Assembly: GCF_002150735.1 (NCBI RefSeq) | Contig: NZ_MUKA01000002.1 | Coordinates: 475 to 64,474, forward strand | DNA from: Streptomyces africanus | GTDB lineage: Bacteria > Actinomycetota > Actinomycetes > Streptomycetales > Streptomycetaceae | Direction of reading: 5' to 3' | DNA: 64,000 bases | Part shown: positions 8,676-18,079 of the stretch, piece after piece | Numbering within the stretch: the first letter of the stretch is position 1 | How the letters are laid out: each line of letters begins with the position of its first letter | The notes under the pieces: generated by a model | What the model saw: the letters and a program-made list of their open reading frames with translations, nothing else | The model's database searches: none | What the model was told of the DNA's origin: nothing | Program-made: the position numbers and the translations under genes

Positions 8676-9905
8676 ATGGGCGTTGCCCCTGCTCCGTCGG
8701 ACTCCGACGCGGAGTCGGACCGGACCGGGCCCGGGAGTGCTCACTGGCTGCGCGTGGCCCGCGAGACCGCGGACGACCTGGCCACGGACGCGGTGGCCAG
8801 GGACCAGGCGGGCAAGGCCCCGTTCGACGAGGTGTCGCGGCTGCGCGAGTCGGGACTGCTGACACTCCTCGTACCGGCCGGGCTCAACGGAGGCGGCGCG
8901 GACTGGCCGACGGCGTACGCGGTGGTCCGGGAGATCGCCGCGGCCGACGGTGCGATAGGCCAACTGCTCGGCTGTCACTACTTCATGTCGTGGAGCGCCG
9001 GGTTCTTCGCCGAGCCCGCTCTCGCCGCCCGGCTGGAGCAGCGGTCCGCGGCTCAGGAATGGTGTTGGGGTGGTGGTCTGGCGCGTCAGGAACCGGCTCT
9101 GACGCTGGTCAGGGACGGGCAGGGGTATGTGCTGACCGGCCGGCAGAGCTTTGCCGCCGGCGTCCTGGTCGCCGACCGCCTCGCCGTGCGGGCGGTGCGG
9201 GCCGACACCGGCGAACCACTCGCCGTCGTGGTCGATCCCGCTCTGCCGGGCGTGGTGATCGACGGCGACGCCGACCCCTTCGGGCAACGGCTCGCGGCCG
9301 GCGGAAGCGTGGAGTTCGACGCCGTGCCGATCGCCGGCGACGACGTCCTGGGCTCGCTGGCCGCGGACGAGGACGTGCTGTCGCCCCCGACCGCTCTGGT
9401 GTCGCCGGTCGGGCGGCTCCTCTCGGTGCAACTGCGGCTCGGCATGGCGGAGGGAGTGCTCGCGGAGGCCCGCGAGTACAGCAGGACCGGCCGGTCCCTC
9501 TGGCACCCGGACTGGCCGGTCGGCTCACCTCAGGACCCGCAGGTGCTGACCGTGTACGGGGAGCTCACCGTGCTCACCCGCTCCGCGTCCGCCCTCGCCG
9601 ACCAGGCGCGGGACGTCGTGCACGGCGGGCTGGCCCGTGGTGAGGACCTCGGCTACGACGAGTACGCGGAGATCTCCGTCCTCGTCGCCATGGCCGAAGC
9701 GGCCGCGTCCAGGGCCGTGCAGGAGTCCACCGCCCGTGCCCTCGACATCATCGGTGCCCGTTCCGCGTCCTCACGGCTGGGCTTCGACCGCTTCTGGCGC
9801 AATGCCCGGACCCACACGCTGTACGAACCCGTGGCCCACCGGCTCCGCGATGTCGGGGACTACTTCCTCAACGGTGCGCACCCTCCGTTCGTGCTCCCCG
9901 TCTGA
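8676..9905 (+). CDS. Acyl-CoA dehydrogenase-fold flavin monooxygenase (SfnC/DszC-like)
   Basis: 409 aa from ATG at 8676, with GAGGAGA upstream. The fold is that of acyl-CoA dehydrogenases, but the sequence resembles the FMNH2-dependent monooxygenase branch (DszC/SfnC): EVSRLRESGLLTLLVPAGLNGGG, EIAAADGAIGQLLGCHY, LTGRQSFAAGV and a C-terminal FWRNARTHTLYEPVAHRLRDVGDYFLNG. In that branch the enzyme oxidises an organosulfur compound using reduced flavin from a partner reductase. A TauD-type dioxygenase follows after 51 bases. Together they suggest release of sulfite from organic sulfur. The substrate is not known, and a true acyl-CoA dehydrogenase cannot be fully excluded. Confidence 0.75.
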   Translation: MGVAPAPSDSDAESDRTGPGSAHWLRVARETADDLATDAVARDQAGKAPFDEVSRLRESGLLTLLVPAGLNGGGADWPTAYAVVREIAAADGAIGQLLGCHYFMSWSAGFFAEPALAARLEQRSAAQEWCWGGGLARQEPALTLVRDGQGYVLTGRQSFAAGVLVADRLAVRAVRADTGEPLAVVVDPALPGVVIDGDADPFGQRLAAGGSVEFDAVPIAGDDVLGSLAADEDVLSPPTALVSPVGRLLSVQLRLGMAEGVLAEAREYSRTGRSLWHPDWPVGSPQDPQVLTVYGELTVLTRSASALADQARDVVHGGLARGEDLGYDEYAEISVLVAMAEAAASRAVQESTARALDIIGARSASSRLGFDRFWRNARTHTLYEPVAHRLRDVGDYFLNGAHPPFVLPV

Positions 9906-9956
9906 AAGGCGTGCCCCCGCCTGAAGGCGTGCCTCCCGTCTGAAAGGACTGCGCAC

Positions 9957-10856
9957 ATGACCACCAGCACCGGCTTCGACGTCCGCCGGATCGGAGGCCG
10001 TATCGGCGCCGAGATCCTCGGCGTGGATCTCTCCGGCGACCTCGACCCCGCCCTCGTCTCCGAGATCAACTCCGCGCTCCTGGAGCACAAGGCGCTCCTC
10101 TTCCGCGATCAGCATCTCGACGACGCGGGCCAGCTCCGCTTCGCCTCCCTCTTCGGCGAGCTCACCACCGCCCACCCCACCGTGCCCTCCGTCGAAGGAC
10201 AGCCCCAGGTCCTGCCCGTCGACGCCGACGAGGGCATCCGCTCCAACGTGTGGCACACGGACGTCACGTTCGTCCGTACGCCCCCGAAGGCGTCCACGCT
10301 GCGCGGCATCGTCGTCCCGCCCTACGGCGGCAACACCCTCATCGCCAACTCGGCCGCGGCGTACCGGGATCTGCCCGAGCCGCTGCGCGAGCTGGCGGAC
10401 CGGCTGTGGGCCGTGCACACCAATGACTACGACTACGCGGCCCCGAAGAGCGAAAAGGCGGCCGAGTACCGCAAGCGGTTCGTCTCCCGCCCGTACCGCA
10501 CCGTCCACCCGGTCGTCCGGGTCCACCCCGAGACCGGGGAGCGGGGCCTGTTCATCGGCGGCTTCGCCCAGAGCATCGTCGGTCTCGGCACGTCCGACTC
10601 CCGTGACCTGCTGCGCATCTTCCAGTCGTACGTCACCCGCCCGGAGAACATCGTGCGGGTGGCCTGGACGCCGGGCGACGTCGTCCTGTTCGACAACCGC
10701 ATCACCCAGCACTACGCCCCCGACGACTACGGCGACCTGCCGCGCCTGCTGCACCGGGTGACCGTCGCGGGCGACGTCCCCGCCGGCGTCGACGGCACCC
10801 TCAGCCACGTCCTCGAAGGTGACGACGCCTCCCACTACACCCCTACCGTGGCCTGA
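9957..10856 (+). CDS. TauD/TfdA-family Fe(II)/2-oxoglutarate dioxygenase
   Basis: 299 aa. The metal triad is visible as H100-T-D102 (in NVWHTDVTF) and H252 (in RITQHYAP), and R267 (in LLHRVTV) would hold 2-oxoglutarate. The sequence is closest in character to the AtsK/TauD group, which hydroxylates alkyl sulfates or sulfonates next to sulfur so that sulfate or sulfite is released. It sits 51 bases after the flavin monooxygenase in one apparent operon, consistent with sulfur scavenging in the cytoplasm. A hairpin follows the stop. Confidence 0.83.
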   Translation: MTTSTGFDVRRIGGRIGAEILGVDLSGDLDPALVSEINSALLEHKALLFRDQHLDDAGQLRFASLFGELTTAHPTVPSVEGQPQVLPVDADEGIRSNVWHTDVTFVRTPPKASTLRGIVVPPYGGNTLIANSAAAYRDLPEPLRELADRLWAVHTNDYDYAAPKSEKAAEYRKRFVSRPYRTVHPVVRVHPETGERGLFIGGFAQSIVGLGTSDSRDLLRIFQSYVTRPENIVRVAWTPGDVVLFDNRITQHYAPDDYGDLPRLLHRVTVAGDVPAGVDGTLSHVLEGDDASHYTPTVA

Positions 10857-10893
10857 GCCGCCGGCCGGGGACATGTCTCCCTGCCGGCGGCTC
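10855..10893. terminator. Hairpin between convergent tauD-like and MFS genes
   Basis: An 11-bp perfect stem (GAGCCGCCGGC with GCCGGCGGCTC) and a 17-base loop overlap the dioxygenase stop and lie just beyond the end of the MFS gene, so it could serve both strands. Confidence 0.6.
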
Positions 10894-10903
10894 CGGCGCT
10901 CCG

Positions 10904-12526
10904 TCAGGCGTCGGCGTCGACGCGCGGGAGCGGGCCGCCCGCGGTGGTCCTGCCGGCGTTCGCCGACTCCTCGGAGAGCCGCTCCATGCCGCTGGTGTTC
11001 TTCAGCGGCTTCTCCCTGATGAACAGCACGGCGATCAGCGCGAGCGCCGCGAAGGGCGTGGCGACGAGGAAGAGTTCGGCGGTGGCGACCCCGTAGGCGT
11101 GCTCCACGATCTCCCGCATCGGCTCCGGCAGGGCGGTCATGTCGGGCACTCCCCCGTGCCCGGCCTGGCCTCCGCCCTCGACGGCACCGCCCGCGTCCTT
11201 CAGGCTCCTGGTCATCTCGGAGGCGACGCGGTGGGCCAGGATCGCGCCGAGCACGCTGGTGCCGATGGTGCCGCCCATGCTGCGGAAGAAGGACAACACC
11301 GAGGTCGCCGCGCCCAGTTCGGCCGCCGGTACGTCGTTCTGCGCGGCCAGCACCAGGTTCTGCATCAGCATGCCGACACCGATGCCCATGACCGCCATGT
11401 AGACGCTGAGGAGACCGAAGGGGGTGTCCCTCCCGATGGTGGACAGCAGTCCGAGACCGACGGTCATGGTGACGGCGCCCCCGACGAGGTACACCTTCCA
11501 CCGGCCGGTCGCGCTGATGACCTGCCCCGCGACGGTGGAGGAGACCAGCAGGCCCAGGATCATGGGCAGGCTCATCAGACCCGCCATCGTGGGGGACTTG
11601 CCGAGCGATACCTGGAAGTACTGCGACAGGAAGACCGTGCCGCCGAACATGGCCACGCCGACGAAGAGGCTGGCGAGGGTGGTCAGCGCCACCGTCCGGT
11701 TGCGGAAGATGCCGAGCGGAATGACCGGCTCGGCGACCTTCGCCTCGACGGCGACCGCGAGGGCCAGCAGCACCACTCCCCCGCCGGTCAGAGCGGCGGT
11801 CTGCCACGACGCCCAGTCGAACTCGTTCCCGGCGAGCGTGACCCAGATCAGCAGCGCGCAGACACCCGCGACGATCAGGGAGGCGCCCAGGTAGTCGATC
11901 TTCGCCTCGCGGCGGACGGTGGGCAGGTGCAGCGTGCGCTGGAGCAGGGCGATGGCGAGCAGGGCGAAGGGCACGCCGATGAAGAAGCACCAGCGCCAGC
12001 CGAGCCACGAGGTGTCCACCAGGACGCCCCCGATCAGCGGACCGGCCACGGTGCCCACGGCGAAGACGGCGCCGAAGATGCCCGCGTACTTGCCCAGCCT
12101 GCGGGGCGGGATGATCGCCGCCATCACGACCTGCGCGAGCGCCGTGAGACCGCCGGCGCCGATGCCCTGGGCCACCCGGCTGAAGATGAGCAGCCCCACG
12201 TCGTGGGAGAAGCCCGCCAGCAGCGAGCCCACGACGAACAGGCCGAGGGAGAGCTGGAGCAGCAGTTTCTTGTTGTAGAGGTCGGACAGCTTGCCCCACA
12301 GCGGCACGGTCGCCGTCATGGCCAGCAGTTCGGCGGTGACGACCCAGGTGTAGGAGGACTGGCTGGCCCCGAGGTCGGCGATGATCCGGGGCAGCGCGTT
12401 GGACACCACGGTGCCGGCCAGGATGGCGACGAACATGCCCGCCATCAGTCCCGACATGGCCTGGAGTATCTGCCGGTTGGACATGGCGGACGGTGACGCC
12501 TCCACGGGCGCCGCTGAAGAATTCAC
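10904..12526 (-). CDS. MFS multidrug exporter, DHA2 (14-helix) type
   Basis: 540 aa with about 14 hydrophobic helices. It starts LQAMSGLMAGMFVAILAGTVVSNALPRI and has the DHA2 signatures WVVTAELLAMTATVPLWGKLSDLYNKK (motif A region) and GAGGLTALAQVVMAAIIPPR, AVFAVGTVAGPLIGG (motif C, exporters). By family it expels drugs or metabolites in exchange for protons. The TetR gene lies 69 bases upstream on the same strand, so the pair forms a repressor-efflux operon. An internal Gly-rich loop (DAGGAVEGGGQAGHGG) is typical of actinobacterial members. Confidence 0.88.
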   Translation of the reverse strand: MNSSAAPVEASPSAMSNRQILQAMSGLMAGMFVAILAGTVVSNALPRIIADLGASQSSYTWVVTAELLAMTATVPLWGKLSDLYNKKLLLQLSLGLFVVGSLLAGFSHDVGLLIFSRVAQGIGAGGLTALAQVVMAAIIPPRRLGKYAGIFGAVFAVGTVAGPLIGGVLVDTSWLGWRWCFFIGVPFALLAIALLQRTLHLPTVRREAKIDYLGASLIVAGVCALLIWVTLAGNEFDWASWQTAALTGGGVVLLALAVAVEAKVAEPVIPLGIFRNRTVALTTLASLFVGVAMFGGTVFLSQYFQVSLGKSPTMAGLMSLPMILGLLVSSTVAGQVISATGRWKVYLVGGAVTMTVGLGLLSTIGRDTPFGLLSVYMAVMGIGVGMLMQNLVLAAQNDVPAAELGAATSVLSFFRSMGGTIGTSVLGAILAHRVASEMTRSLKDAGGAVEGGGQAGHGGVPDMTALPEPMREIVEHAYGVATAELFLVATPFAALALIAVLFIREKPLKNTSGMERLSEESANAGRTTAGGPLPRVDADA

Positions 12527-12595
12527 ATCATCTCTTTCACGCGGTCTTGGACAAGGACCGGGACGGGCCCGGGTCCCGGAGCGATGAACGGCTGC

Positions 12596-13294
12596 CTACC
12601 GGTCCGCGGGACCGGCCGGTCCCGCCGGAGCCGGAAGCCCCGCCGCCAGGTGGTCGAACGTCTCCCGGAAGACGTCCGCGAAGGCGAGTTCGTCCTGCCG
12701 GACGCACCAGTGCTCGACGGCGACCCGGACGGCCGCGATGCCGACGGCGGCCAGCAGACGGGGGTGGAGACCCAGCGCCCGCCTCCTGCGTTCGTCGTCC
12801 GGCGAACCGAGCCCGGCCCGGTCCCCGGCGAAGAGCGGCGAACCGGCACCCATGCGCTCGGCGAGCGTCTCGGCCAGGGCGAGTTCGTCGGCCATGTGGG
12901 CGCCGAGACTGCGTGCGAGCAGGTGCGGTGAGTGCCGTAGCACCTCGGCGTGCAGGCGCCACAGTTCCTGCTGCTGCTCGATCTCCGCCAGCTCGATGGC
13001 CACGGCGTCGCGCAGCGCCTCCAGCGGGGACAGTTCAGCGGGCGCCGCCAGTACGGCCTGCCGGACCCTCGCACTGGCGTCCGCACCGATCATGACGAAG
13101 ACGTCGTCCCGGGCGTCGAAGTAGTTGAAGAACGTCCGCGCGGACACCCCGGCTGCCTCGCTGATCGCGTCGACGGTGACGTGCTCCGCGCCGTGCTCCG
13201 CGGCGAGCCGCACCGCGGCCGCCACCAGGGCGGCGCGGGTCGCCCGCTTCTTGCGCTCACGCAGCCCGACGCCCGCCGGGTTCCCCTCCGTCAT
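12596..13294 (-). CDS. TetR-family repressor
   Basis: 232 aa from ATG at 13294; the frame is open further upstream, but the TetR fold begins at GLRERKKRATRAALVAAAVRLA. The helix-turn-helix is VDAISEAAGVSARTFFNYFDARDDVF (about residues 40-65). The C-terminal ligand domain is diverged, as usual in this family. It lies first in an operon with the MFS exporter and diverges from an SRPBCC gene. A 13-bp palindrome 20 bases upstream of the start is a good self-operator. Likely role: repressing the exporter until a toxic ligand binds. Confidence 0.85.
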   Translation of the reverse strand: MTEGNPAGVGLRERKKRATRAALVAAAVRLAAEHGAEHVTVDAISEAAGVSARTFFNYFDARDDVFVMIGADASARVRQAVLAAPAELSPLEALRDAVAIELAEIEQQQELWRLHAEVLRHSPHLLARSLGAHMADELALAETLAERMGAGSPLFAGDRAGLGSPDDERRRRALGLHPRLLAAVGIAAVRVAVEHWCVRQDELAFADVFRETFDHLAAGLPAPAGPAGPADR

Positions 13295-13314
13295 GATTGC
13301 ATGGTACGCAAAGA

Positions 13315-13327
13315 TGCAGAGTCTGCA
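13315..13327 (+). promoter_or_regulatory. Palindrome in the TetR promoter, probable operator
   Basis: TGCAGA-G-TCTGCA, a perfect inverted repeat with a one-base centre, 20 bases upstream of the TetR start and about 105 bases upstream of the divergent SRPBCC gene. Size and place fit a TetR-type autoregulatory site. Confidence 0.5.
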
Positions 13328-13431
13328 AAAAGTGCCCTCGGTGCCGACGGCGGACGGAGCCCGGATGGTTATGGCCGGGCAGGCCGGGAACGCGGTGCGC
13401 TGAACCAACCCGAAGCGAGGCCGGTGCCGCG

Positions 13432-13845
13432 ATGACCGAGTACGAACGTTCACGCACGATGCCCGCACAGCCCGAGCAGGTCTTCGACCAGGCCGCGAAC
13501 ATCGGCCAGTTGGACAGCTGGCTGCCGGCGGCCCTGCACGTCGAGGCCGAGGAGCTGCCCGCCGTCACCGTGCACGAGGACCGCACGGACGAGGACACCT
13601 CCGCCCTGCTGCGTGCCCAGCGCGACCAGATGCGGCTCGAATGGGGCACCCGCGACCAGGGCAGCTACACGGGCTGGCTCCAGGTCGCCGGGATCGACGG
13701 CGGGGCCAGTGAGGTGACGGTGCACCTGTCGTTCTTCGACGGCAGCCACGACCCCGGCGAGACGACGGTCCGCGACGCCCTGGACAGCAGCCTTCGGCGC
13801 CTGGAGGAACAGGTGCGGCTGCGCGTCGACCACGCGGCCGGCTGA
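13432..13845 (+). CDS. SRPBCC (START-like) family protein
   Basis: 137 aa from ATG at 13432. It has the usual SRPBCC layout: a first strand YERSRTMPAQPEQVFDQAANIGQLDSWLP, then beta strands and a last long helix (ETTVRDALDSSLRRLEEQVRLRVDH). The family binds hydrophobic ligands or acts as cyclase/aromatase or stress protein; no catalytic residues can be assigned here. It is divergent from the TetR/MFS pair and 14 bases upstream of a small gene with which it is probably co-transcribed. Confidence 0.75.
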   Translation: MTEYERSRTMPAQPEQVFDQAANIGQLDSWLPAALHVEAEELPAVTVHEDRTDEDTSALLRAQRDQMRLEWGTRDQGSYTGWLQVAGIDGGASEVTVHLSFFDGSHDPGETTVRDALDSSLRRLEEQVRLRVDHAAG

Positions 13846-13859
13846 TCCGGGGCCGCACC

Positions 13860-14168
13860 ATGGCACGCGTCAAGCAGTACGCCGTCGCGGCGTCCGGGCA
13901 GTGGACCGACGAGGAGGAGGGCCGGCGCCGCCTGCCGTCCGGGGAGGTGCACGCCTGGGAGCCGGGGCTGAACCAGACCGTCTGCGGACTGTCCCTCAGC
14001 CGCTCCCGGCTGGCCCGCTTCCCTCATGTCACCTGGCTGGACACCTTCCCGGAGTCCGGCGGTGCGGCGGACCGGGTACGGCGCCAGTGCCCGCGCTGCG
14101 CCTCGGTCGCCGGGCGGCGTGGCCAGGACGCACGCCCCCGGTGGCAGCGCACCAACCCGAGGCCGTGA
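13860..14168 (+). CDS. Small hypothetical protein with CxxC motif
   Basis: 102 aa. The middle reads LNQTVCGLSLSRSRLARFPHV and the end VRRQCPRCASVAG. One Cys, a His and a CPRC pair suggest a small metal-binding fold. Similar short proteins are found in Streptomyces without known function. It follows the SRPBCC gene by 14 bases. I do not recognise a named family. Confidence 0.55.
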   Translation: MARVKQYAVAASGQWTDEEEGRRRLPSGEVHAWEPGLNQTVCGLSLSRSRLARFPHVTWLDTFPESGGAADRVRRQCPRCASVAGRRGQDARPRWQRTNPRP

Positions 14169-14249
14169 CCGCCGTACAGGCACAGACGTGAACCTGCCGA
14201 AGGAGCGGGGCGGCGTTTCCCGCCGGGGCCGACGGGCACTCGCCGCGCC

Positions 14250-15536
14250 ATGAATCAGAGTCGTCGTCCACCGATCGCCGACAGCTCTCTCGCCCTCCTG
14301 GCCAAGGGGTACACCTGGCTGCCCGACCGAAGGCGCCGCACCACCGCTCCGCTCGTGCGCACCCGGCTGATGGGACGGCACGCCGTCGCCCTGTACGGGC
14401 TGGAGGCGGTGCGGTTCTTCTACGACGAGCGGCATGTGGAGCGCAGGACCGCTCTGCCCGGCCCGGTGCTGAGCACGCTGTTCGGGCACGGAGCCGTGCA
14501 CACGCTGGACGGGCGGGACCACCGCGTACGCAAGGAGATGTTCCTGTCCCTGCTCACCGGGGCGGAGGCGGTCGCCGGGCTGGTGGACCACGTCACCGCG
14601 GTGTGGGACGAGGCGGTGGGGTCCTGGTCCGGCCGCCGGGTCGTGCTGTTCGACGAAACGAGCCGCGTGCTCACCCGGGGCGTGTGCCGGTGGGCCGGAA
14701 TCCCCCTCGCGGACGCCGACCCGGTGGCGCGGGACCTGATCGCCATGGTCGACGGTTTCGCCACGCCGGGGCCGCGCCACTGGCGGGCCCGGCGCGCCCG
14801 CGCCCGCAGTGAGGCGTGGCTGGGGCGCCTGGTCGAGGACGTGCGCTCGGGGTCCGTCACCGCGCCGGCCGAGTCGGCGCTGGACGTGGTGGCCCGGCAC
14901 CGGGACGCCGACGGCCGGCTCCTCGACGCGCACACCGCCGCGGTCGAGCTGCTCAATGTCATCCGCCCGACCGTCGCCGTGTCCTGGTTCGTCGCCTACG
15001 CCGGTCACGCGCTGCGTCTGCGGCCCGGCCTCCGGGAACGACTGGGGCAGGACGACCCCGCCTACGCCGTGGCGTTCGCCCACGAGCTGCGCCGCTTCTA
15101 CCCCTTCGCGCCCTTCGTCGGCGGCCGGGCCGTCACCGACCTGGAGTGGCGGGGAGAACCGATTCCGTCCGGCACGCTGGTCCTGCTTGACCTGTACGGG
15201 CAGAACCACGATCCCGCCCTCTGGGACGATCCGTACACCTTCGCACCGCAGCGCTTCCTCGACCGGCCGCCCGGGCGCGACGAACTGATCCCCCAGGGCG
15301 GTGGCGACCGCGCCGCCGGTCACCGCTGCCCTGGTGAGGACGTCACGGTCGCCCTGCTGCGGGGCCTCGGACCACGGCTGGCCCGGCTGGAGTACGACGT
15401 GCCCGACCAGGACCTGCGCATCCCGCTGACCCGCGTTCCGGCCCGTGTGCGCAGCGGGTTCGTCGTCGAATCCGTCCGCGCTCCGGCGCCTTCGGCCGGG
15501 GCCCGGGCGGACGGCATGGCGAGGACGGCGTCCTGA
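14250..15536 (+). CDS. CYP152-type cytochrome P450 (fatty-acid peroxygenase/decarboxylase family)
   Basis: 428 aa. The haem-binding segment GGGDRAAGHRCPGE (Cys360) and the R239-P240 pair in LNVIRPTVAVSWF replace the usual acid-alcohol pair of the I helix; this is the CYP152 signature. These enzymes use H2O2 directly, with the fatty-acid carboxylate bound by the Arg acting as acid-base. R239 to C360 is 121 residues, the same spacing as R242 to C363 in P450-BSbeta. At the distal-pocket position the residue is His84 (in FGHGAVHTLDG), as His85 in the olefin-forming OleT, where the hydroxylases have Gln. F78 also matches OleT F79. Expected product: 1-alkene and/or hydroxy fatty acid. No redox partner gene is adjacent, as expected for a peroxygenase. 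Confidence 0.88.
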   Translation: MNQSRRPPIADSSLALLAKGYTWLPDRRRRTTAPLVRTRLMGRHAVALYGLEAVRFFYDERHVERRTALPGPVLSTLFGHGAVHTLDGRDHRVRKEMFLSLLTGAEAVAGLVDHVTAVWDEAVGSWSGRRVVLFDETSRVLTRGVCRWAGIPLADADPVARDLIAMVDGFATPGPRHWRARRARARSEAWLGRLVEDVRSGSVTAPAESALDVVARHRDADGRLLDAHTAAVELLNVIRPTVAVSWFVAYAGHALRLRPGLRERLGQDDPAYAVAFAHELRRFYPFAPFVGGRAVTDLEWRGEPIPSGTLVLLDLYGQNHDPALWDDPYTFAPQRFLDRPPGRDELIPQGGGDRAAGHRCPGEDVTVALLRGLGPRLARLEYDVPDQDLRIPLTRVPARVRSGFVVESVRAPAPSAGARADGMARTAS

Positions 15537-15650
15537 GGACGACCGGGGCCGGCCCGGGACGAGACGGCTGAGAACGGCCACGCCGCGCGATCCGCCGGGT
15601 GGGCGCGCAACGCGGCGCTGCGAGGTGCCGCTGCGCCCACCCGTGCCGCC

Positions 15651-15675
15651 CCCAGCGGCACGACTGCCCGCAGCT
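15651..15675 (+). repeat. 25-bp direct repeat, copy 1
   Basis: A perfect 25-base copy of the segment at 15737-15761 (starts CCCAGCGGCACG, ends CCCGCAGCT). TGCCGCTG at 15626-15633 can pair with CAGCGGCA at 15653-15660, giving a hairpin that may end P450 transcription. Confidence 0.7.
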
Positions 15676-15736
15676 CTGGCCGGAGAACGTCCGAGCGCAC
15701 CCGGGCACACCCACCCGCACCTCGCAGCACGTCCGT

Positions 15737-15761
15737 CCCAGCGGCACGACTGCCCGCAGCT
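15737..15761 (+). repeat. 25-bp direct repeat, copy 2
   Basis: Second perfect copy, 86 bases downstream of the first, just before the convergent SDR gene ends at 15770. Intergenic repeats of this kind are frequent in Streptomyces genomes. Confidence 0.7.
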
Positions 15762-15769
15762 CCAGCCGA

Positions 15770-16753
15770 CTACATCGCGCCGTGCGTCGCACGCCGCCCG
15801 GCGGCCACGGCCGCGCCCGCCAGCGCTGCGGCGACGGCCGTCCTGCGCAGTGCGGTGCGCCGTCGGCCGCCCCAGCCGCCGTGCACCGACCCCTCCCCCT
15901 CGGCCGGTACGTGCAGCGTTCCGTGCGTGGCCGGGGCCTCCTCGTCGTGGGACAGGTGGGTTTTGTCCGTCTGCCGAGCCATGGCACGCTCCGCGAGTCC
16001 GGGTGCCACCCGGGCCTGGCGTACCAGTGCGCGGCCCGCGGGGCCGACCACCACTTCGCGACGCGGCCGGCCGGCGAGTCGCACGACGGCCCGGGCGACG
16101 CGCTCGGGGCTGTACACGGGCGGCATGGCCACGACCTTGCGCCCGGTGTAGTTGGCCGCCTGCTGGAAATGCGGCGTGTCGATGGTCGCGGGCAGCACCG
16201 TGCACACCTCGATGCCCTGCACACCCTCCACCCGGAGCTGCTGCCGAAGGCTGGAGCCGAGCCCGCGGACGGCGTGCTTGGACATGCCGTACGGGTGGCT
16301 GTAGGGCTGCGCCACGGCACCCACGATGGACGCGATGTTGATCAGCGTGCCCGTGCCCTGCTCCCGCATCACCCGCAGAGCCGACCGGGCCCCGTGCACG
16401 TAGCCCATGATGTTGACGTCCAGGACCTTGCGGAAGTCCTCAAGAGGTACGTCCTCGAAGCGACCGAAGGCGTTGACGGCCGCGTTGTTGACCCAGACGT
16501 CGATGCGGCCGAACTCCTCCACGGCACGCCGCGCCAGGTCCTCCACCGCCTTGGCGTCCGTCGTGTCGGTCGGCACGACCAGTGTCCGTGCCCCGCGGTG
16601 CTTCGCGCACGCGCGGGCCGCCGCCTCAAGCGCCTCCTCGCGTCGCGCGGCCAGCACCACGGCACACCCCTTGCGTGCGAATGCCTCGGCCGTGGCGCGT
16701 CCGATCCCGCTGGACGCTCCGGTCACCACCACCACGTGATTGCGCAGACCCAT
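15770..16753 (-). CDS. Short-chain dehydrogenase/reductase (SDR)
   Basis: 327 aa from ATG at 16753 with a good GTGAGGAGG ribosome site. It shows the classical SDR pattern: TGASSGIG (about 11-18) for NAD(P) binding, NNAAVN, a catalytic Ser in INIASIVG and YGMSK. A C-terminal extension after the SDR fold ends in an Arg-rich stretch and an Ala-rich helix (RRTAVAAALAGAAVAAGRR), which could be membrane-associated. Substrate unknown. It is convergent with the P450 and divergent from the YbdK-type gene. Confidence 0.85.
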   Translation of the reverse strand: MGLRNHVVVVTGASSGIGRATAEAFARKGCAVVLAARREEALEAAARACAKHRGARTLVVPTDTTDAKAVEDLARRAVEEFGRIDVWVNNAAVNAFGRFEDVPLEDFRKVLDVNIMGYVHGARSALRVMREQGTGTLINIASIVGAVAQPYSHPYGMSKHAVRGLGSSLRQQLRVEGVQGIEVCTVLPATIDTPHFQQAANYTGRKVVAMPPVYSPERVARAVVRLAGRPRREVVVGPAGRALVRQARVAPGLAERAMARQTDKTHLSHDEEAPATHGTLHVPAEGEGSVHGGWGGRRRTALRRTAVAAALAGAAVAAGRRATHGAM

Positions 16754-16970
16754 CCCGTACCTCCTCACGTCCGCCCGAGCCGGCGCTTCGTGCCCGGCTC
16801 CGCAGCGGGACGAGTACCCGGCACCGCCGAGTCCCCCCAGCATCCCGCTTTGCCATGGTTTGTCCTGCCGTGGCCGCGGCACTCGGGGCACGCGCGAGCG
16901 TCGAGGCGACAGCGTCCGGCCGACGCCGCGCGAGCCGGCCCCGGCGACGGGGCAGAACAGAGGGTGACCG

Positions 16971-18065
16971 ATGACGACGATCGGTGTGGAAGAGGAGTAC
17001 CTGCTCCTCGACCCGGTGACCGGGCTGCCGGTACCCCTGGCCGACAAGGTGCGTGCGGCGGCGGGTCTGGCGCATCTCGTGGCCGACCAGGAGGTGCAGT
17101 GCGAGCTGCTCCAGGCGCAGGTCGAGGTGGCCACGCCGGTGTGCGGCACGCTGGAGGAGGCAGGGGGACATCTGCTGCGGCTGCGGCACGCCATCGGGGC
17201 GGCGGCCGAAGAGCACGGCTGCCGGATCGCGGCCTGTGGAACGCCCCCGCTGCGCCATCGTCACCCGGTGGCCGTCACCGACCAGGCCCGCTACCGGGCC
17301 ATGCTCACCCAGGCGCCCCAGCTGGTGGCGGAGCAGCTGGTCAACGGCATGCACGTGCACGTGGCCGTGCCCGACCGGGAGACCGGGGTGCAGGTCCTGA
17401 ACCGGCTCCGGGTCTGGCTGCCGACCCTGACGGCCATGTCGGCGAACTCCCCGCTCTGGGACGGCCACGACACCGGCTTCGCCAGCTGGCGCACCGTGAT
17501 CTTCGGCCGCTGGCCGGTCAGCGGAGCGCCCCCGTTCTTCCGTGACGTGGCCGACTACGACCGGCGCGTGACGCGACTGCTGGAGACCGGTGTGATCTCG
17601 GACATCGGGCAGCTGTACTGGCAGGCCCGCCTGTCGGCCCGGTACCCCACCGTCGAGGTGCGCTGTCTGGACGTTCAACTGCGCGCGGACGACGCGGTCA
17701 TGCTCGCCGGCATGACCCACGCTCTCGTGGACACGGCCATCAGGGAAACGGCCGCCGGGGCGCCGCTGCCCGACTGCGAACCGGAGCTTCTCCAGATCGC
17801 TCTGTGGCATGCCGCCCGCCACGGTCTGAGCGACACCTTGATCTGCCCGGGCGGCCGGCCGCGCCGCGCCGGGGACGTGCTGTACCAGCTGCTGCGGCAC
17901 GTCGCTCCGGCCCTCGAGGCGTCCGGCGCGACCCGGCAGGTGACGGCCCTGGTCCACCGGCTCCTGCAGAACGGGACCGGAGCGGACAGACAGCGCGCCG
18001 CTCTCGCCGAGGGGGGCATACGGGCCGTCACCGACCTGATCGGCGCGGAAAGCAGCATGTCCTGA
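16971..18065 (+). CDS. YbdK-type carboxylate-amine (glutamate-cysteine) ligase
   Basis: 364 aa. It begins [17 protein letters not shown] and contains [49 protein letters not shown] and [16 protein letters not shown], the hallmarks of the GCS2 family (ATP-dependent carboxylate-amine ligases). Members have weak gamma-glutamyl-cysteine ligase activity in vitro, and their role in mycothiol-making actinomycetes is unclear. The gene stands alone and its end almost touches the convergent beta-propeller gene. Confidence 0.85.
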   Translation: MTTIGVEEEYLLLDPVTGLPVPLADKVRAAAGLAHLVADQEVQCELLQAQVEVATPVCGTLEEAGGHLLRLRHAIGAAAEEHGCRIAACGTPPLRHRHPVAVTDQARYRAMLTQAPQLVAEQLVNGMHVHVAVPDRETGVQVLNRLRVWLPTLTAMSANSPLWDGHDTGFASWRTVIFGRWPVSGAPPFFRDVADYDRRVTRLLETGVISDIGQLYWQARLSARYPTVEVRCLDVQLRADDAVMLAGMTHALVDTAIRETAAGAPLPDCEPELLQIALWHAARHGLSDTLICPGGRPRRAGDVLYQLLRHVAPALEASGATRQVTALVHRLLQNGTGADRQRAALAEGGIRAVTDLIGAESSMS

Positions 18066-18079
18066 CTCCCCGCGGCCCG

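Noticed and set aside
10904..10950. Antisense or small ORF after the TauD gene
   Set aside because: The region is explained by the terminator stem and the 3' end of the MFS gene.
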